In this document: positions 5,187 to 5,348 of the stretch, in pieces
Layout of the letters: the number at the start of each line of letters is the position of its first letter
Position numbering within the stretch: the stretch's first letter is position 1
From: Acidobacteriota bacterium
GTDB lineage: Bacteria; Acidobacteriota; Terriglobia; Terriglobales; Acidobacteriaceae
Length of the DNA: 5,348 nt
Assembly (NCBI GenBank): GCA_021810815.1
Contig: JAJZHR010000211.1
Coordinates: 1 to 5,348, forward strand
Direction: 5' to 3'
Notes under the pieces: model-generated
Told to the model about the DNA's origin: nothing
Seen by the model: only the letters and a program-made list of their open reading frames with translations
Databases searched by the model: none
Translations under genes and position numbers: made by a program

Positions 5187-5348
5187 GAAAAAATCCCCAA
5201 ATGGCTGCAAGAAAACGGTTGGTGGTGGTTTGGCGATGGTTGGCCGGAGCAGAGGTGTCCAGTCACCTGCGGTGCGCAGGCGCTTGCTATCTGATTAAGC
5301 CCAGAGAGGTGGACAACGCCACGAGGTACACAGGAAAAGCGTGACGGA
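5187..5348 (-). other. Leader and upstream region of the duplicated-domain gene
   Basis: The SD-like GGGGA (on the - strand, 5194-5198) sits 7 nt before the chosen start. Further upstream are two overlapping inverted repeats (5253-5280) and a C-rich stretch on the - strand (G-rich on +, 5218-5245). No convincing promoter was found: TTGTCC at 5311-5316 on the - strand has only poor -10 candidates at usable spacing. The region reaches the window edge, so an upstream gene and its orientation are unknown. Confidence 0.45.
5253..5280. repeat. Two overlapping inverted repeats, mutually exclusive hairpins
   Basis: AGGTG (5253-5257) pairs with CACCT (5264-5268) across a 6-nt loop. CCTGCG (5266-5271) pairs perfectly with CGCAGG (5275-5280) across a 3-nt loop. 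The repeats share bases 5266-5268, so a transcript could form only one fully at a time. They lie 67-94 bp upstream of the ATG at 5186. They could be an operator palindrome or a leader structure; chance in GC-rich DNA is also possible. Confidence 0.3.

Noticed and set aside
5208..5210. ATG at 5210 (- strand) as start of the duplicated-domain gene
   Set aside because: There is no SD upstream and it puts eight extra residues before the signal peptide; the ATG at 5186 has GGGGA at 7-nt spacing.
3411..5294. 627-codon + strand open frame antisense to the duplicated-domain gene
   Set aside because: It is a GC-driven shadow. The translation is Gly/Val/Ala/Glu-rich with no recognisable domain, it starts upstream of and runs through the terminator at 3478-3509, and the opposite strand encodes a protein with a signal peptide and internal homology.

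Overview
The window looks like a chromosomal segment from a high-GC, Gram-negative bacterium. The best guess is an Acidobacteriota member (Acidobacteriaceae/Terriglobia-like). Two things suggest this: the TonB-dependent receptor has a carboxypeptidase-regulatory-like domain in front of its plug, and the secreted protein at the right-hand end resembles a type I associate with that group. This placement is inference; no marker gene fixes the taxonomy.

Layout. Positions 1-340 (+) hold the 3' end of purH (bifunctional AICAR transformylase/IMP cyclohydrolase). Positions 341-740 are non-coding and carry one regulatory unit. It consists of a near-consensus sigma70 promoter (371-399), a strong hairpin at the predicted 5' end of the transcript (405-441), and a well-conserved cobalamin (B12) riboswitch (about 492-697). 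A small hairpin touching the Shine-Dalgarno follows (713-730), with SD 731-735 and the start codon at 741. Positions 741-3278 (+) encode an 845-residue TonB-dependent receptor with a BtuB-like plug, almost certainly the outer-membrane cobalamin transporter controlled by this riboswitch. Positions 3279-3593 separate two convergent genes; they hold a stem-loop, a degenerate 9-bp repeat tract and a good intrinsic terminator (3478-3509). Positions 3594-5186 (-) encode a secreted or periplasmic protein of unknown function. It is built from a signal peptide, a Ser/Thr/Asn-rich linker and two diverged copies of one domain. Positions 5187-5348 are its leader, with overlapping hairpins and a G-rich tract on the + strand.

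How it works together. When B12 is plentiful, the riboswitch should bind it and reduce receptor synthesis; when B12 is scarce, the receptor is made and B12 is imported using TonB energy. No U-tract terminator lies between the B12 box and the start codon, so control is probably at translation initiation. I see no functional link between this unit and purH or the duplicated-domain protein. The least described item is that duplicated-domain protein. The most informative is the complete promoter-riboswitch-receptor arrangement. I found no mobile element, CRISPR array, tRNA or rRNA.
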